DNA of 64,000 nt. Origin: Bacillota bacterium. Lineage in GTDB: Bacteria; Bacillota; Negativicutes; Sporomusales; UBA7701. Under the pieces are notes generated by a model. That model was not told the DNA's origin and did not search any database. It was given only the letters and a program-made list of their open reading frames with translations. The translations under genes and the position numbers were made by a program. How positions within the stretch are numbered: position 1 is the stretch's first letter; every line of letters begins with the position of its first letter. Shown here piece by piece: positions 48,927-58,004 of this stretch. The stretch spans positions 1-64,000 of the forward strand of contig JAEZJM010000014.1 of assembly GCA_023415775.1 (NCBI GenBank), given 5' to 3'.

Positions 48927-50141
48927 TTAGCTGCACTTTTCCTGCCGCAGCGCGGCCACCGCCTGCTCCAGGCCGTGCTCGACGGTGAAACAGGCTTCGA
49001 CGCTCATGATGCCGCGGCGACGTAGCCGCTCGGCCGCGTAGCGGCCGATGCGCATCGAGAGGACGGCGTCGCAGTCCGCCAGAATGCCTATGACAGCTTC
49101 CTTGTTGTCGGCCTCGTCGCAGTCGGCCGGTCCGCCGCAATACCGGCCCACCCGCCGGCTACCCGCCAGTACGAAGCCTTGGTCGGTCGCCAGGTACACC
49201 AGAAATTCCTCGGCCTGCCCGAAGTGGAGGTCCACCAGGCGTCCATGTTTGGAGGCCACGGCGATTTTATAAGGCCGGGGCGCGGGAAGCGGGGCGGCTG
49301 CCGGTTGGCAAACCCGGTTGAACTCGGCCGAGCGGTCCTCGGCGAGCAGGCCGACGGCATCGGCCCGGCACTGACGGCAGTGGCGCATCTGGCGGATATC
49401 GAGCTGGCAGAGATCCCGCATCGCCGTCACTTCCTTCATGCTCGTCTGGGGCAGATACTCGAAGGCGCTGCCCGGAGCGGGAATCATCGGCATAATGTTG
49501 GTTACGAAAACGCCGAGGTCTTTGACCGTCTTGACGACCGCCGGGATATGCCGGTCGTTGACACCGCCGATCATGACAATATTCACCTTGACCAGCACCC
49601 CGCCCGCCACCAGGGCGGCTATGCCGACGAGCTGCTTGGCCATCAGCAGCTCGGCGCCCGCCCGGCCGCTGTAGGTTTCCCCCTTGTAGGCGACCTGGCG
49701 GTAAATGGCGGCGCCGATATCGGGATCGACGCAGTTGACCGTCACCGTCACGTGGCGGACGCCGAGAGCGATGATTTCGCGGGCGTACTCGGGCAGCATC
49801 AGCCCGTTGGTCGACAGGCAGAAGATTATCTCAGGGTCTTTTGCCCGGACGCGCTCCAGCGTTTCGCGCGTCCGGGGCCAGTTGGCCAGGGCGTCGCCCG
49901 GCCCGGCGATGCCCACGACGCTCAGGTTGGCGATTTTCTCCTTCACCAGCGAGAATTTCGCGGCCGCCGCCGCCGGCGACAGCACCTCGCTCGTCACTCC
50001 CGGCCGGCTTTCGTTGACACAATCGTACTTGCGGCTGCAGTAGTTGCAGCTGATATTGCAGGCCGGCGCCACCGGCAGGTGGAGGCGGGCGAACTTGTGC
50101 TGGGCGTCGGCCGAATAGCAGGGATGGCGCTCGGCGTCCAT
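48927..50141 (-). CDS. nifB: FeMo-cofactor biosynthesis protein NifB with C-terminal NifX-like domain
   Basis: NifB fuses two [4Fe-4S] clusters and inserts carbide and sulfur to make the 8Fe core of nitrogenase cofactors. The 404-residue protein carries the radical SAM motif CNISCNYCSRKYDC, SVVGIAGPGDALAN, and MPMIPAPGSAFE. Additional cysteine ligands lie in MRHCRQCRADAVG. From about residue 290 a NifX/NafY-like domain follows (YKIAVASKHGRLVDLHFGQA). The ATG at 50141 is preferred over a GTG at 50150 that overlaps the nifN stop. Confidence 0.93.
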   Translation of the reverse strand: MDAERHPCYSADAQHKFARLHLPVAPACNISCNYCSRKYDCVNESRPGVTSEVLSPAAAAAKFSLVKEKIANLSVVGIAGPGDALANWPRTRETLERVRAKDPEIIFCLSTNGLMLPEYAREIIALGVRHVTVTVNCVDPDIGAAIYRQVAYKGETYSGRAGAELLMAKQLVGIAALVAGGVLVKVNIVMIGGVNDRHIPAVVKTVKDLGVFVTNIMPMIPAPGSAFEYLPQTSMKEVTAMRDLCQLDIRQMRHCRQCRADAVGLLAEDRSAEFNRVCQPAAAPLPAPRPYKIAVASKHGRLVDLHFGQAEEFLVYLATDQGFVLAGSRRVGRYCGGPADCDEADNKEAVIGILADCDAVLSMRIGRYAAERLRRRGIMSVEACFTVEHGLEQAVAALRQEKCS

Positions 50142-50146
50142 TTTTC

Positions 50147-51544
50147 TCACCTCGCTTGGGCCGGGGCCATATGCAGCCTGCGGCCTTTGTAAAATTCTTC
50201 GTACAGTTTGCTCCGGTAGGAATGATGCTTCGCGTCCAGCAGCGTGTTGGTGATGCGGTCGAGGAGGTTCGCCGTCCCGGTGTAGCCGACCGAAAGGATA
50301 CGCTGGCCGCCCATGCGGTCGAGAATGGGAAAGCCCAGCCTGACCAGCGGGATGCCCTCCTTCTCAGTCAGGTAGCGGCCGTCCGAGGGTCCGATGGCGA
50401 CGTTGACCCCGGCCGCGGCGCTACGGAAACGGATTTCGGCAAAGTCGGTTTCGCTGAGAAAATAGCTCGGCTCGGGAGACTCGGCCAAAGCGGCCTTGAA
50501 AAGGGAATCCGCCGCGTCGCCGGCGCCGCCGGCCGCCACTACCGTCGGCCAGATGCCGTTTTCCAGGCAGGTCCGCGTGACGGCGTAGACCATTTCCGGC
50601 TCGCCGAAAATAGCGCTGCGGCCGGCGAAATTATGCTTATGGGAATCGATCATCGCGTCCAGCAGGCGGCCCCGCTCGGCCAGCAGATCGTCCGGCGCCT
50701 TGCGGCCGGTTATTTCCCGCAGTGTCCGCAGAAAGAGGTCGGTTGCCGCCACCCCGATAGGGATGGGCAGGCGGTGGAGAGCGACGCCGTATTCGTCGGC
50801 CAGCAGCTGGCCGGGGGAGATAGCCGGCGCCACCGTCACCCCCATCTCGATGGTCGCCGCCGCCCCGGTCATGGCCCGGATGTCGGCCAGCCGCGTCCCC
50901 CCCGGCGCCATCCTGGTATAATGCTCCCCGTAAGGCCGGTCGAGGGTGTCGGCGAAGTCGGGCAGCAGGGTGTACTCGATGTCCATCGCCGCCAGCAGGC
51001 GTTTTATCTCGCGAAGATCGGCCGGACTGACGTTGGCGGCGATGATGTTGATCTTGTCGTGCCGCGGCGTCGGCACAGCCAGAGCGGCGACGATCCGCCG
51101 CAGGGCCAGGTAGTAGCCGTCGGCCTGGCTGCCTCCATAGCCGGGCGTACTCACCGGCACGACGACCAAATCGGCCAGGCCGCGCTCGGCCAGATACTCG
51201 GCCGCCAGCCGCTCGATATCCTCGCCGATCGTCTCCGCCAGGCAGGTGGTGAGAACGCCGATCAGCCGCGGATTATAGACCCTGCGGATGTTATCGAGCG
51301 CCTGTTTGAGGTTTTCCCCGCCGCCATAGACGGTGCCCTTCTCGCTCAAAGCCGAGGAGGCGACGTCGACAGGCTCGTTGAAATGCTCGGCGATCGTGCG
51401 GCGCATATAGGTGCTGCACCCCTGGGACCCGTGAATCAGCACCATCGACCCCTCCACCCCCTTGAGGGGCAGGATGCCGCCGATGGGCATGCACATATGG
51501 CAGGGGTTTTCGCTGACGCATTTCGCCGTCTTCAGCTCAGCCAC
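50147..51544 (-). CDS. nifN: Nitrogenase cofactor scaffold protein NifN
   Basis: NifN pairs with NifE as a scaffold on which NifB-co is matured to FeMo-co. It is a NifK homologue of 465 residues, with CHMCMPIGGILPLKGVEGS, HGSQGCSTYMRR and TTCLAETIGEDIE, then the C-terminal RLGFPILDRMGGQ. The GTG start at 51544 overlaps nifE by 8 bp and has AGGAGG at good spacing. Position after nifE supports NifN over NifK. Confidence 0.9.
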   Translation of the reverse strand: MAELKTAKCVSENPCHMCMPIGGILPLKGVEGSMVLIHGSQGCSTYMRRTIAEHFNEPVDVASSALSEKGTVYGGGENLKQALDNIRRVYNPRLIGVLTTCLAETIGEDIERLAAEYLAERGLADLVVVPVSTPGYGGSQADGYYLALRRIVAALAVPTPRHDKINIIAANVSPADLREIKRLLAAMDIEYTLLPDFADTLDRPYGEHYTRMAPGGTRLADIRAMTGAAATIEMGVTVAPAISPGQLLADEYGVALHRLPIPIGVAATDLFLRTLREITGRKAPDDLLAERGRLLDAMIDSHKHNFAGRSAIFGEPEMVYAVTRTCLENGIWPTVVAAGGAGDAADSLFKAALAESPEPSYFLSETDFAEIRFRSAAAGVNVAIGPSDGRYLTEKEGIPLVRLGFPILDRMGGQRILSVGYTGTANLLDRITNTLLDAKHHSYRSKLYEEFYKGRRLHMAPAQAR

Positions 51545-52904
51545 TCAGATCGCCTCCTGTCTTCACCTGCCGCCACACCGGCGAGCAGAGGGTTGTGTAC
51601 ACTTCGGCCGCGAAGTTGACGGCGCCGGCGAAACCGGACAGGGGATGCTTGCGGTCGTGGTTGTGGTCGATGAAGGCCCGCCCGAGCTTGTAGGCCAGCG
51701 GCCGTTCCTTGACCCCGCCCACCAGCAGGTCGGCTCCCTGCTCGGTCATGAATCTCTCCAGCTCCGCCGGGTTGGCGTCGTCGAGGATGACGGTGCCGTC
51801 GGCCACCAGGGAATCGATGGTCGCGTACTCGTCCTTGCGGCCGGTCTGGGTGCCCACCATCACCACCTCGATACCCAGCTCGCGGAACTGCTTGATGAGC
51901 GAGATGGCCTTGAAGCCGCCGCCTACGTAAACCGCCGCCTTCTTGCCGGTCAGCTTGGCCCGGTAGCTGTCGATGACCGGCAGCGCTACAGCCGTCTCGC
52001 AGGCGATAAGTTCCTCGGCCCGCCGGCTCAAATCCCCGCCGCCCAGAGCGGCGGCGATGCGGCGGAGCGAATCGGCGGTGTCGGCCAGCCCCAGGAAGGA
52101 AACCCGCATATAGGGGATGCCGTAGGTTTCCTCCAGCCGGCCGGCCAGATAGGCCATCGAGCCGGCGCACTGCATGATGTTCAGGCAGGCGCGGGTGGAC
52201 TTCTTCAGCTCGCCGTAGCTGGCGTCGCCGGTAAAGACCACGTTCACGTCAACCCCGATCTGCGCCAGATAATCGCGGATAATCCACGCCTCACCGGCCA
52301 GGTTGAAGTCGCCGAGATAATTGATGCCCCTGTCCTTGCCGACGGCTGCCGCCTCCGCTGCCGTTCCCGGGGCTATGAGGCGGAAAAGAGCGTCGCAGGC
52401 CGCCCGGTAGCCGGCGGCCTTGTTGCCGGCGAAGCCGCTCGACTGCACGGGGATGACCTCGATGCCGTGGCGGCTCGCCGCCGCTTTGGCGACCGCCTCT
52501 AGGTCGTCGCCGATCACGCCCACGATGCAGGTGGAATACACAAAAACAAGTTTAGGGGCGTATTTGGCGACAAGCTCGTCGATGGCTGCTGCCAATTTCT
52601 TCTCGCCGCCGAAGATGATGTCCCGCTCCTTGAGATCGGTGGAAAAACTGTTGCGATACAGATCGGCGCCGCTGGTGAGGCTGCCGCGGATGTCCCAGGT
52701 ATAGCTGGCGCAGCCGATCGGCCCGTGCACCAGGTGGATGGCGTCGGTTATGGGATTGAGGACGACGCGGGCCCCGCAGTAGACGCAGGCCCGTTGGCTG
52801 ACGGCGCCGGCGATGCTGTCGTCGTCGCATTTGAGGCGGCTTATCTGCCGGCCCTTAGTCGTGATAAAGTCCTGCCGCCCGTCGATCGCTAAAGCCTGCG
52901 CCAT
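51537..52904 (-). CDS. nifE: Nitrogenase cofactor scaffold protein NifE
   Basis: NifD-like partner of NifN, 455 residues. Cysteine motifs are seen in RACVYCGARVVLNP, HGPIGCASYTWD and YSTCIVGVIGDD, which hold the interface cluster. The FeMo-co binding cysteine region of NifD is replaced by NIMQCAGSMAYLA. GGGAG before 52904 decides the start. Confidence 0.9.
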   Translation of the reverse strand: MAQALAIDGRQDFITTKGRQISRLKCDDDSIAGAVSQRACVYCGARVVLNPITDAIHLVHGPIGCASYTWDIRGSLTSGADLYRNSFSTDLKERDIIFGGEKKLAAAIDELVAKYAPKLVFVYSTCIVGVIGDDLEAVAKAAASRHGIEVIPVQSSGFAGNKAAGYRAACDALFRLIAPGTAAEAAAVGKDRGINYLGDFNLAGEAWIIRDYLAQIGVDVNVVFTGDASYGELKKSTRACLNIMQCAGSMAYLAGRLEETYGIPYMRVSFLGLADTADSLRRIAAALGGGDLSRRAEELIACETAVALPVIDSYRAKLTGKKAAVYVGGGFKAISLIKQFRELGIEVVMVGTQTGRKDEYATIDSLVADGTVILDDANPAELERFMTEQGADLLVGGVKERPLAYKLGRAFIDHNHDRKHPLSGFAGAVNFAAEVYTTLCSPVWRQVKTGGDLSG

Positions 52905-52940
52905 AGTTTTCACTCCCTTTTCCCGCTGGTGCGGTAGTTA

Positions 52941-54329
52941 TTACATTACCAATTCAAAGTACTCGTCGGCCGCGTCGCGGTCCTGGCGATCAAGCAGCGC
53001 GCCGGCGATCATCTCGATCAGCCGCATCGCCCCCCGGTAGCCGACGACCGGCAGGTAGGAATGGACGCTGCGGTCGAGGATGGGGAACCCCACACGGACG
53101 AAGGGTACGTCTTCCGCCCTGGCGATATACTTGCCGTACGTGTTGCCGATCAAAAGATCGACCGGTTCGTTCTTGATCAGCTGGTGAAGGGTGAAAAGAT
53201 CGCCTCCCGCCTTGATGTTGGCCTTGAGGCCGGCCTGGCCGACGATCGCGGCGATGTCCTCCTCGAAGCTGCCGACATCCGAGCCGATGGCGCCGCCCGG
53301 CGTGCCGGTCAGAACATGCACCGGCGCCATACCGAGGCTGACGGCGAATTCCGTCAGGCCGGTGACGATGTCGGGGTCGCCGAAAATAGCCACCTTCTTA
53401 CCGTGGAAATGGAAATGGGTATCTGTCATGATATCGACCAGCTGGCCGCGCTCCTCCTCCAGCTCCCACGGCACCTCGCGGACGAAGGCTCGCCTCAGCG
53501 CCATCACCAGGGCATCGGTGGCCTTGATGCCGATCGGCGTCTTGAGGGTGACGGCCGGCACCTTGCACTTTTTGGCCAGCGCTTCGGCGGCGTCGCTGGA
53601 CGCGAACCGGCCGAGAGCCACGGTGAGCTTGCTGTTGCCGCTGTCGCCCAGCTCGCTTAGCGTCGTCCCGCCTTTGGGGAACATCACGAACTCGCCGGTC
53701 ATCGGCGTATCGACGACGCCGCTGGTGTCGGGAAACATGACGAAGGGCGCGCCCATCAGCTGGGCGATGCGCTTGATCTCCCTCATATCTCCGGGGTTGA
53801 CGAAGCCGGGGATGAGGTTGACCTGCTCCTTCTTGATAGCGGCAGCGGCCTCGGCAAAGTAACCGACCATCGCCTTGGTCATGTTGGAGAACCCGGTGAT
53901 ATGGGAGCCCTGATAGCTGGGGGTGTTGGCGTGGAAAACAACTTTGCCCTCCGGGATATCGGCTTCCTTGATGATGCTGGGGATGTCGTCGCCGATCGTC
54001 TCGGTCAGGCAGGTGGTATGGACGGCGATGATTTCCGGATTGTAGATCTGGAAAATGTTCTTGATCGCCGTCTTCAGGTTGGCGCCGCCGCCGAAGACTG
54101 ATGCGCCCTCGGTGAAAGAACTGGTCGAAGCCATTACCGGGTCGCGGAAATGGCGGGTCAGGTGCATGCGGTGAAACGAACAGCAGCCCTGCGAACCGTG
54201 GCTGTGAGGCAGGCAGCCGTGCACCCCCAGGGCGGCATACATGGCGCCGATGGGCTGGCAGGTCTTGGCGGGATTTATCATGCCGCCGCTGGTGCGTTCG
54301 TTAAATTCCTTGGGGGTTGCGTCAAGCAT
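52941..54329 (-). CDS. nifK: Nitrogenase molybdenum-iron protein beta subunit NifK
   Basis: The beta subunit holds half of the P-cluster. P-cluster cysteines are seen in KTCQPIGAMYAALG, HGSQGCCSFHRMHL and TTCLTETIGDD. At 462 residues it lacks the N-terminal extension of the Azotobacter protein, as in clostridial NifK. It starts one base after the nifD stop with an AAGGAG site. Confidence 0.95.
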   Translation of the reverse strand: MLDATPKEFNERTSGGMINPAKTCQPIGAMYAALGVHGCLPHSHGSQGCCSFHRMHLTRHFRDPVMASTSSFTEGASVFGGGANLKTAIKNIFQIYNPEIIAVHTTCLTETIGDDIPSIIKEADIPEGKVVFHANTPSYQGSHITGFSNMTKAMVGYFAEAAAAIKKEQVNLIPGFVNPGDMREIKRIAQLMGAPFVMFPDTSGVVDTPMTGEFVMFPKGGTTLSELGDSGNSKLTVALGRFASSDAAEALAKKCKVPAVTLKTPIGIKATDALVMALRRAFVREVPWELEEERGQLVDIMTDTHFHFHGKKVAIFGDPDIVTGLTEFAVSLGMAPVHVLTGTPGGAIGSDVGSFEEDIAAIVGQAGLKANIKAGGDLFTLHQLIKNEPVDLLIGNTYGKYIARAEDVPFVRVGFPILDRSVHSYLPVVGYRGAMRLIEMIAGALLDRQDRDAADEYFELVM

Positions 54330-54330
54330 A

Positions 54331-55944
54331 TCAGGCCACTCCTTCCTCGGTTACCGAGCCGGTCAAAAGCGGCTCATCCTTCCAGGGGGGAACGATAAAG
54401 TTCCAGGTCGGGGAAACGAAACCCATGCTCACGTCGCGGGCGAAATTCACGGCGCCGTTGAAACCGGCGTAGGGGCCGCTGTAATCGTAGGAATGCAGCT
54501 GCTTGGCCGGGATGCCCATCTTCTGCACGACATACTTATCTTTGATGCCGGAGGCAAAGATGTCCGGCTTCAGGAGCTTGATGAACTCCTCTGTCTCATA
54601 GTGGTTTAGATCGTCGACCATAATCGTGCCGTCCGCCATTTCGGCGTGCATGCCGGCATAGTAGCTTAGGGGTATCTGCCTTTTCAACTCAGCCAGCCTT
54701 TCCGGCGACATCTTGAGGCGGAAACGGCGCTCGTCGGCGGCAACATGGAGGTCGGGGATGTTCTTCGAGTCCGCGTCTGTCTTAATTTCCGGGATGACCT
54801 CCCGCCCCTCGTAGTCGTCGCGGTGGGCGAACTCGTAGCCGGCCAGCACCGTGTCGATGCCCAGTTCGGCGAACAGGCCCTGATAGTGGTGTCCGCGCGA
54901 CCCGCCCACAAAGCAGAACGCCGTCTTGCCCTCGCACAGCTTGCGGTATTGCTCCATCTGCGGCTCCACCCTTGCGAGCTCGCGGGCGATGACCTCTTCC
55001 GTCCGGGCGGTAAGCGCCGGGTCATCGAAGTAGCGGGCCATATTGCGCAGCGATTCGGCGGTGGCTGCGACGCCGATGAAATTGACCTTCAGCCAGGGTG
55101 TGCCGTACTTCGTCTCCAGCATGCCGGCGATATAGTTGATCGAGCGGTGGCATTGCACGAGATTAAGCTCGGCGGTGTGGGCGTTCCGGAGATCGGCGTA
55201 GGAGCCGTCGCCCGTCATGACCGAAACGACCGTGTAGCCTGCCTCCCCCAGTATCCGCTCGATCTCCCAGCTGTCGCCGCCGATGTTGTACTCGCCGAGG
55301 ATGTTTATGGGGTACTTGCCAGGGGCCTCCTCGCGCTCGCCGGCGCCGATCACCCTTTCCATCAAGCCGTTGTTGGCGATATGATGGCCGGCCGACTGGC
55401 TCACCCCTTTGTAGCCTTCGCAGCTGAACGCCAGGATGGGGATGCCCAGCCGCGCCTCGGCCGCCTTGGCCACGGCGTTGATATCGTCGCCGATCAGCCC
55501 TACCGGACAGGTTGCCGAAACGGTGATCGCCTTGGGCTTAAATATCTCCGCGACCTCGTCGATAACCCTGGCCAGTTTTTTCTCGCCGCCGAAAACGATA
55601 TCGCTCTCCTGCATATCGGTGGAGACGCAATAATTCATGAAATTCTGGCCGGGGTCCTCAGACCTCGCCTTATTGCGGCGGGCGCCCCAGGTATAGAAGG
55701 CGCAGCCGATCGGTCCGTGGGTGATGTGCACCATATCCTTGAGCGGGCCGAGCACCACGCCCTTGCAGCCGGCGTAGGCGCAGCCGCGGTTGGTGATAAC
55801 GCCGGGGATGGTGCGGGTGTTGGCTTCTATCTCCTGCCTGCCGGCCGCCGAATCCTTGATAACGATATGTTTCTTGCGGTTCTTTTCCACCTTCGCCGGG
55901 TATTTAGCCAGCATCTCGCTGATTTGCTCCAGGGTCATGGCCAT
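54331..55944 (-). CDS. nifD: Nitrogenase molybdenum-iron protein alpha chain NifD
   Basis: The catalytic subunit binding FeMo-co. P-cluster cysteines are C54 (RGCAYAGC), C81 (GPIGCAFYTW) and C146 (ATCPVGLIGDD). FeMo-co ligands are C265 in NLVQCHRSINY and the histidine in QLHSYDYSGPYAGFNG. At 537 residues it is longer than Azotobacter NifD, with an insertion around residues 380-430 (ADSKNIPDLHVAADERRFRL and on), a trait of the anaerobe NifD group. AAAGGAGG precedes the first ATG. Confidence 0.95.
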   Translation of the reverse strand: MAMTLEQISEMLAKYPAKVEKNRKKHIVIKDSAAGRQEIEANTRTIPGVITNRGCAYAGCKGVVLGPLKDMVHITHGPIGCAFYTWGARRNKARSEDPGQNFMNYCVSTDMQESDIVFGGEKKLARVIDEVAEIFKPKAITVSATCPVGLIGDDINAVAKAAEARLGIPILAFSCEGYKGVSQSAGHHIANNGLMERVIGAGEREEAPGKYPINILGEYNIGGDSWEIERILGEAGYTVVSVMTGDGSYADLRNAHTAELNLVQCHRSINYIAGMLETKYGTPWLKVNFIGVAATAESLRNMARYFDDPALTARTEEVIARELARVEPQMEQYRKLCEGKTAFCFVGGSRGHHYQGLFAELGIDTVLAGYEFAHRDDYEGREVIPEIKTDADSKNIPDLHVAADERRFRLKMSPERLAELKRQIPLSYYAGMHAEMADGTIMVDDLNHYETEEFIKLLKPDIFASGIKDKYVVQKMGIPAKQLHSYDYSGPYAGFNGAVNFARDVSMGFVSPTWNFIVPPWKDEPLLTGSVTEEGVA

Positions 55945-55962
55945 CTTCCATACCTCCTTTTC

Positions 55963-56376
55963 TTACAGGGCGGCGTCGCCGGCTTCGCCCGTCCGCACGC
56001 GGACGGCGTCGAGGACAGGCAGGACGAAGATTTTGCCGTCGCCCACCTTATTAGTGGTGCGGTTGGCTTTCATGATCGCGTCGACGATACGGGGCACATC
56101 CTGATCGTAGGCCATGATGGTGAACAGCCTCCGGGGGAAAAGCCGCGAGCCGTCCAGGAAGCCGTCGACGAGCTGTTCCGTCTCCGCCGGCTCCACCTCG
56201 TCGCCGGCCAGGGCCAGCAGCCTCGCCTTGCGCTCGGCGATCACCGACGGATCGTCGACCAGCTTGCCCCGGCCCAGCACCTTGGCGGCGGTGAAGCCCG
56301 CCACCCCGGCCTCGACCAAAGCCCGTTTCATGGCGTTGGTTTTATTCATGCGGATGACCGCGATAATCTCCTTCAT
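55963..56376 (-). CDS. nifI2: Nitrogen regulatory PII-family protein NifI2
   Basis: The 137-residue PII-like protein starts MKEIIAVIRMNKTNAMKRAL and has a long T-loop region (about residues 38-85) carrying PAETEQLVDG. With NifI1 it binds the MoFe protein and switches nitrogenase off when ammonium is present; 2-oxoglutarate and ATP relieve this. Location between nifI1 and nifD is standard for anaerobes. Confidence 0.92.
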   Translation of the reverse strand: MKEIIAVIRMNKTNAMKRALVEAGVAGFTAAKVLGRGKLVDDPSVIAERKARLLALAGDEVEPAETEQLVDGFLDGSRLFPRRLFTIMAYDQDVPRIVDAIMKANRTTNKVGDGKIFVLPVLDAVRVRTGEAGDAAL

Positions 56377-56387
56377 CTTCAGTCCCC

Positions 56388-56714
56388 CTACAGGCCCTTG
56401 GCGCCGCTGGAAATGGTGTAAGCCTCCTCCATCGGGCTGACGAACACCTTGCCGTCGCCGTAGGCGCCTTTTTCGCTCGTTTTGGCCGCGGCCAGCACCG
56501 TGCGGACGACGTCGTCCTTATCCTCGTCGCGAACAGCCATGAGAATGAGCGACTTGGGAATTTCGTCGTAAATAATGCCGCCGATTTTGATGCCCTTTTG
56601 CTTGCCGCGGCCGACGACGTCCACGACCGTAGCGGCGTGGAAACCGGCCCGCGATAATTCGGCAAGCACCTCGTCCTTCTTCTCAGGTCTGACGATTGCG
56701 CGAATGAGTAACAT
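56388..56714 (-). CDS. nifI1: Nitrogen regulatory PII-family protein NifI1
   Basis: The 108-residue PII-like partner of NifI2. Visible are LLIRAIVRPEKKDEVLAEL, the T-loop with VVGRGKQKGIKIGG and the C-terminal signature YGDGKVFVSPMEEAYTI. It lies directly behind nifH. The tyrosine modified in GlnB is not expected here and the loop differs from GlnB. Confidence 0.92.
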   Translation of the reverse strand: MLLIRAIVRPEKKDEVLAELSRAGFHAATVVDVVGRGKQKGIKIGGIIYDEIPKSLILMAVRDEDKDDVVRTVLAAAKTSEKGAYGDGKVFVSPMEEAYTISSGAKGL

Positions 56715-56738
56715 TATCCTCGTCTCCCTTCAATCTAT

Positions 56739-57566
56739 CTAAGCTATCGCGTCGAGGAACCCGTGCTGCATCATCAGCTCTTCCAGCCGGTCCTGAGTCA
56801 TCGGTTTGGGGGTGACGAACAGCTTATTGTTGTCGATAGCCGCGGCCAAGCGCCGGTATTCGTTCGCCTGGCCGGCCTCGGGATCGAAATCGACAACCGT
56901 CTTTTTGTTAATCTCAGCCCGCTGCACCAGATTATCCCGCGGCACGAAATAGATGAGCTGGGAGCCTAGCTCTTCGGCGAACGCCTGCAGCAGCGGCAGC
57001 TCATTGTCGACCTTGCGGCTGTTGCAGATAATGCCGCCCAGCCTGACCTTGCCGTTGGCCGCGTACTTCTGGATGCCTTTGGCGATGTTGTTGGCGGCGT
57101 ACAGGGCCATAAGCTCACCCGAAGCCACGATATAGATTTCTTCCGCCTTGCCCTCGCGGATGGGCATTGCGAACCCGCCGCACACAACATCGCCGAGAAC
57201 GTCGTAAAATACGTAATCCAGATCCGGGGTATAAGCCCCCAGCGACTCCAGCATATTGATAGAGGTGATGATGCCGCGGCCGGCGCAGCCGACGCCCGGC
57301 TCGGGACCGCCCGATTCAACGCAGCGGGTATCCTTGAAACCGGGTTTGAGAATTTCATCAAGCTCGATATCGTCGCCTTCATCCCGCAGCGTGTCCAGCA
57401 CCGTCTTCTGGCACAGGCCGCCAAGGAGCAACCGGGTCGAGTCGGCCTTCGGGTCGCAGCCGACCACCATCACCTTCTTGCCGGCTTCTGCCAAAGCCGC
57501 CACCGTATTCTGGGTCGTCGTCGATTTACCGATCCCGCCCTTACCGTATATAGCCACTTGTCGCAT
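56739..57566 (-). CDS. nifH: Nitrogenase iron protein (dinitrogenase reductase) NifH
   Basis: The homodimeric ATP-driven electron donor of nitrogenase. The 275 residues show the P-loop YGKGGIGKSTTTQN and the two cluster cysteines C94 (GVGCAGRGIIT) and C129 (DVVCGGFAMP). R97 is next to C94, the site of ADP-ribosylation in bacteria that have DraT. AGGAGG stands 8 bases before the ATG. It is the first structural gene of the operon, behind a long structured leader. Confidence 0.97.
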   Translation of the reverse strand: MRQVAIYGKGGIGKSTTTQNTVAALAEAGKKVMVVGCDPKADSTRLLLGGLCQKTVLDTLRDEGDDIELDEILKPGFKDTRCVESGGPEPGVGCAGRGIITSINMLESLGAYTPDLDYVFYDVLGDVVCGGFAMPIREGKAEEIYIVASGELMALYAANNIAKGIQKYAANGKVRLGGIICNSRKVDNELPLLQAFAEELGSQLIYFVPRDNLVQRAEINKKTVVDFDPEAGQANEYRRLAAAIDNNKLFVTPKPMTQDRLEELMMQHGFLDAIA

Positions 57567-57769
57567 ATCAATAACCTCCTCGATTCGCTTATTGAAAAAC
57601 CCTGTAGCCCCGGCTATAATGAAAACTAAGCATGTCGAATAACCCTGGTTTAGCCGCTTGGGGAAAGATGTGCGCCGGCTTCATGGGTATGCCAGTACTC
57701 ATGAAGCCTTTATTTTTTCCTTTCGCCCGCGAAGACCCTCACCTCCTCGATTAAACCTGTATATGAACA

Positions 57770-57807
57770 CATCGGGGCTAATAAACAGCTGTTTATTAGC
57801 CCCGATG
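57770..57807. repeat. 38-bp perfect palindrome in the nif leader
   Basis: Bases 57770-57788 and 57789-57807 are exact reverse complements with no loop. Its core reads CTAATAAACAGCTGTTTATTAG. It lies between the attenuator-like hairpin and nifH, about 205 bp upstream of the start codon. As DNA it could be a dimer site; as RNA a very stable stem. There is no T tract. Confidence 0.8.
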
Positions 57808-57856
57808 CTATCATGCTGGTAAGCACTACGGACAATATTGGGTTGTAGCCACTAAT

Positions 57857-57910
57857 AATATAAAAAGGCACTCCGGAGCCGTGCTCCAAAGCGCCCTTGC
57901 TTTTTATATT
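57857..57910 (-). terminator. Leader terminator/attenuator of the nif operon
   Basis: On the minus strand, just after the promoter, a 13-bp stem with a 3-base loop (57867-57879 with 57883-57895; three G-U pairs) is followed by TTTTTATATTATT. An outer 11-bp repeat, AATATAAAAAG/CTTTTTATATT, can pair with the T tract itself. As intrinsic terminator it would stop transcripts after about 50 bases unless opened by an antiterminator. Confidence 0.6.
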
Positions 57911-57916
57911 GTCGTT

Positions 57917-57946
57917 ACTATACCACAGACTTTTCGCGCCGGTCAA
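57917..57946 (-). promoter_or_regulatory. Promoter of the nif operon
   Basis: On the minus strand TTGACC (57946-57941), 18 bases, TATAGT (57922-57917). A GCCGG/CCGGC inverted repeat (57938-57956) overlaps the -35 box. The start point would be near 57910. The rest of the 57567-58004 interval holds leader hairpins and no convincing gene. Confidence 0.65.
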
Positions 57947-58004
57947 TACCTCCGGCCATATTCGCAATATTCATTTTTCCCATACCGCAAAGACAGCGGC
58001 CGCT

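Noticed and set aside
46791..57566. An iron-only or vanadium nitrogenase
   Set aside because: The AnfO-like gene raised the idea, but there is no delta subunit (anfG/vnfG) in the cluster and nifE/nifN/nifV accompany nifD/nifK of the Mo type.
57567..57946. ANTAR-type paired hexaloop hairpins upstream of nifH
   Set aside because: These are known in some Firmicute nitrogen operons, but the hairpins here have a 3-base loop, no loop or a large loop, not two 6-base loops with the conserved A and G.
57710..57967. An 85-codon minus-strand open frame in the nif leader
   Set aside because: It runs through the promoter, the terminator hairpin and the 38-bp palindrome, has no ribosome site at its start and no recognisable product.
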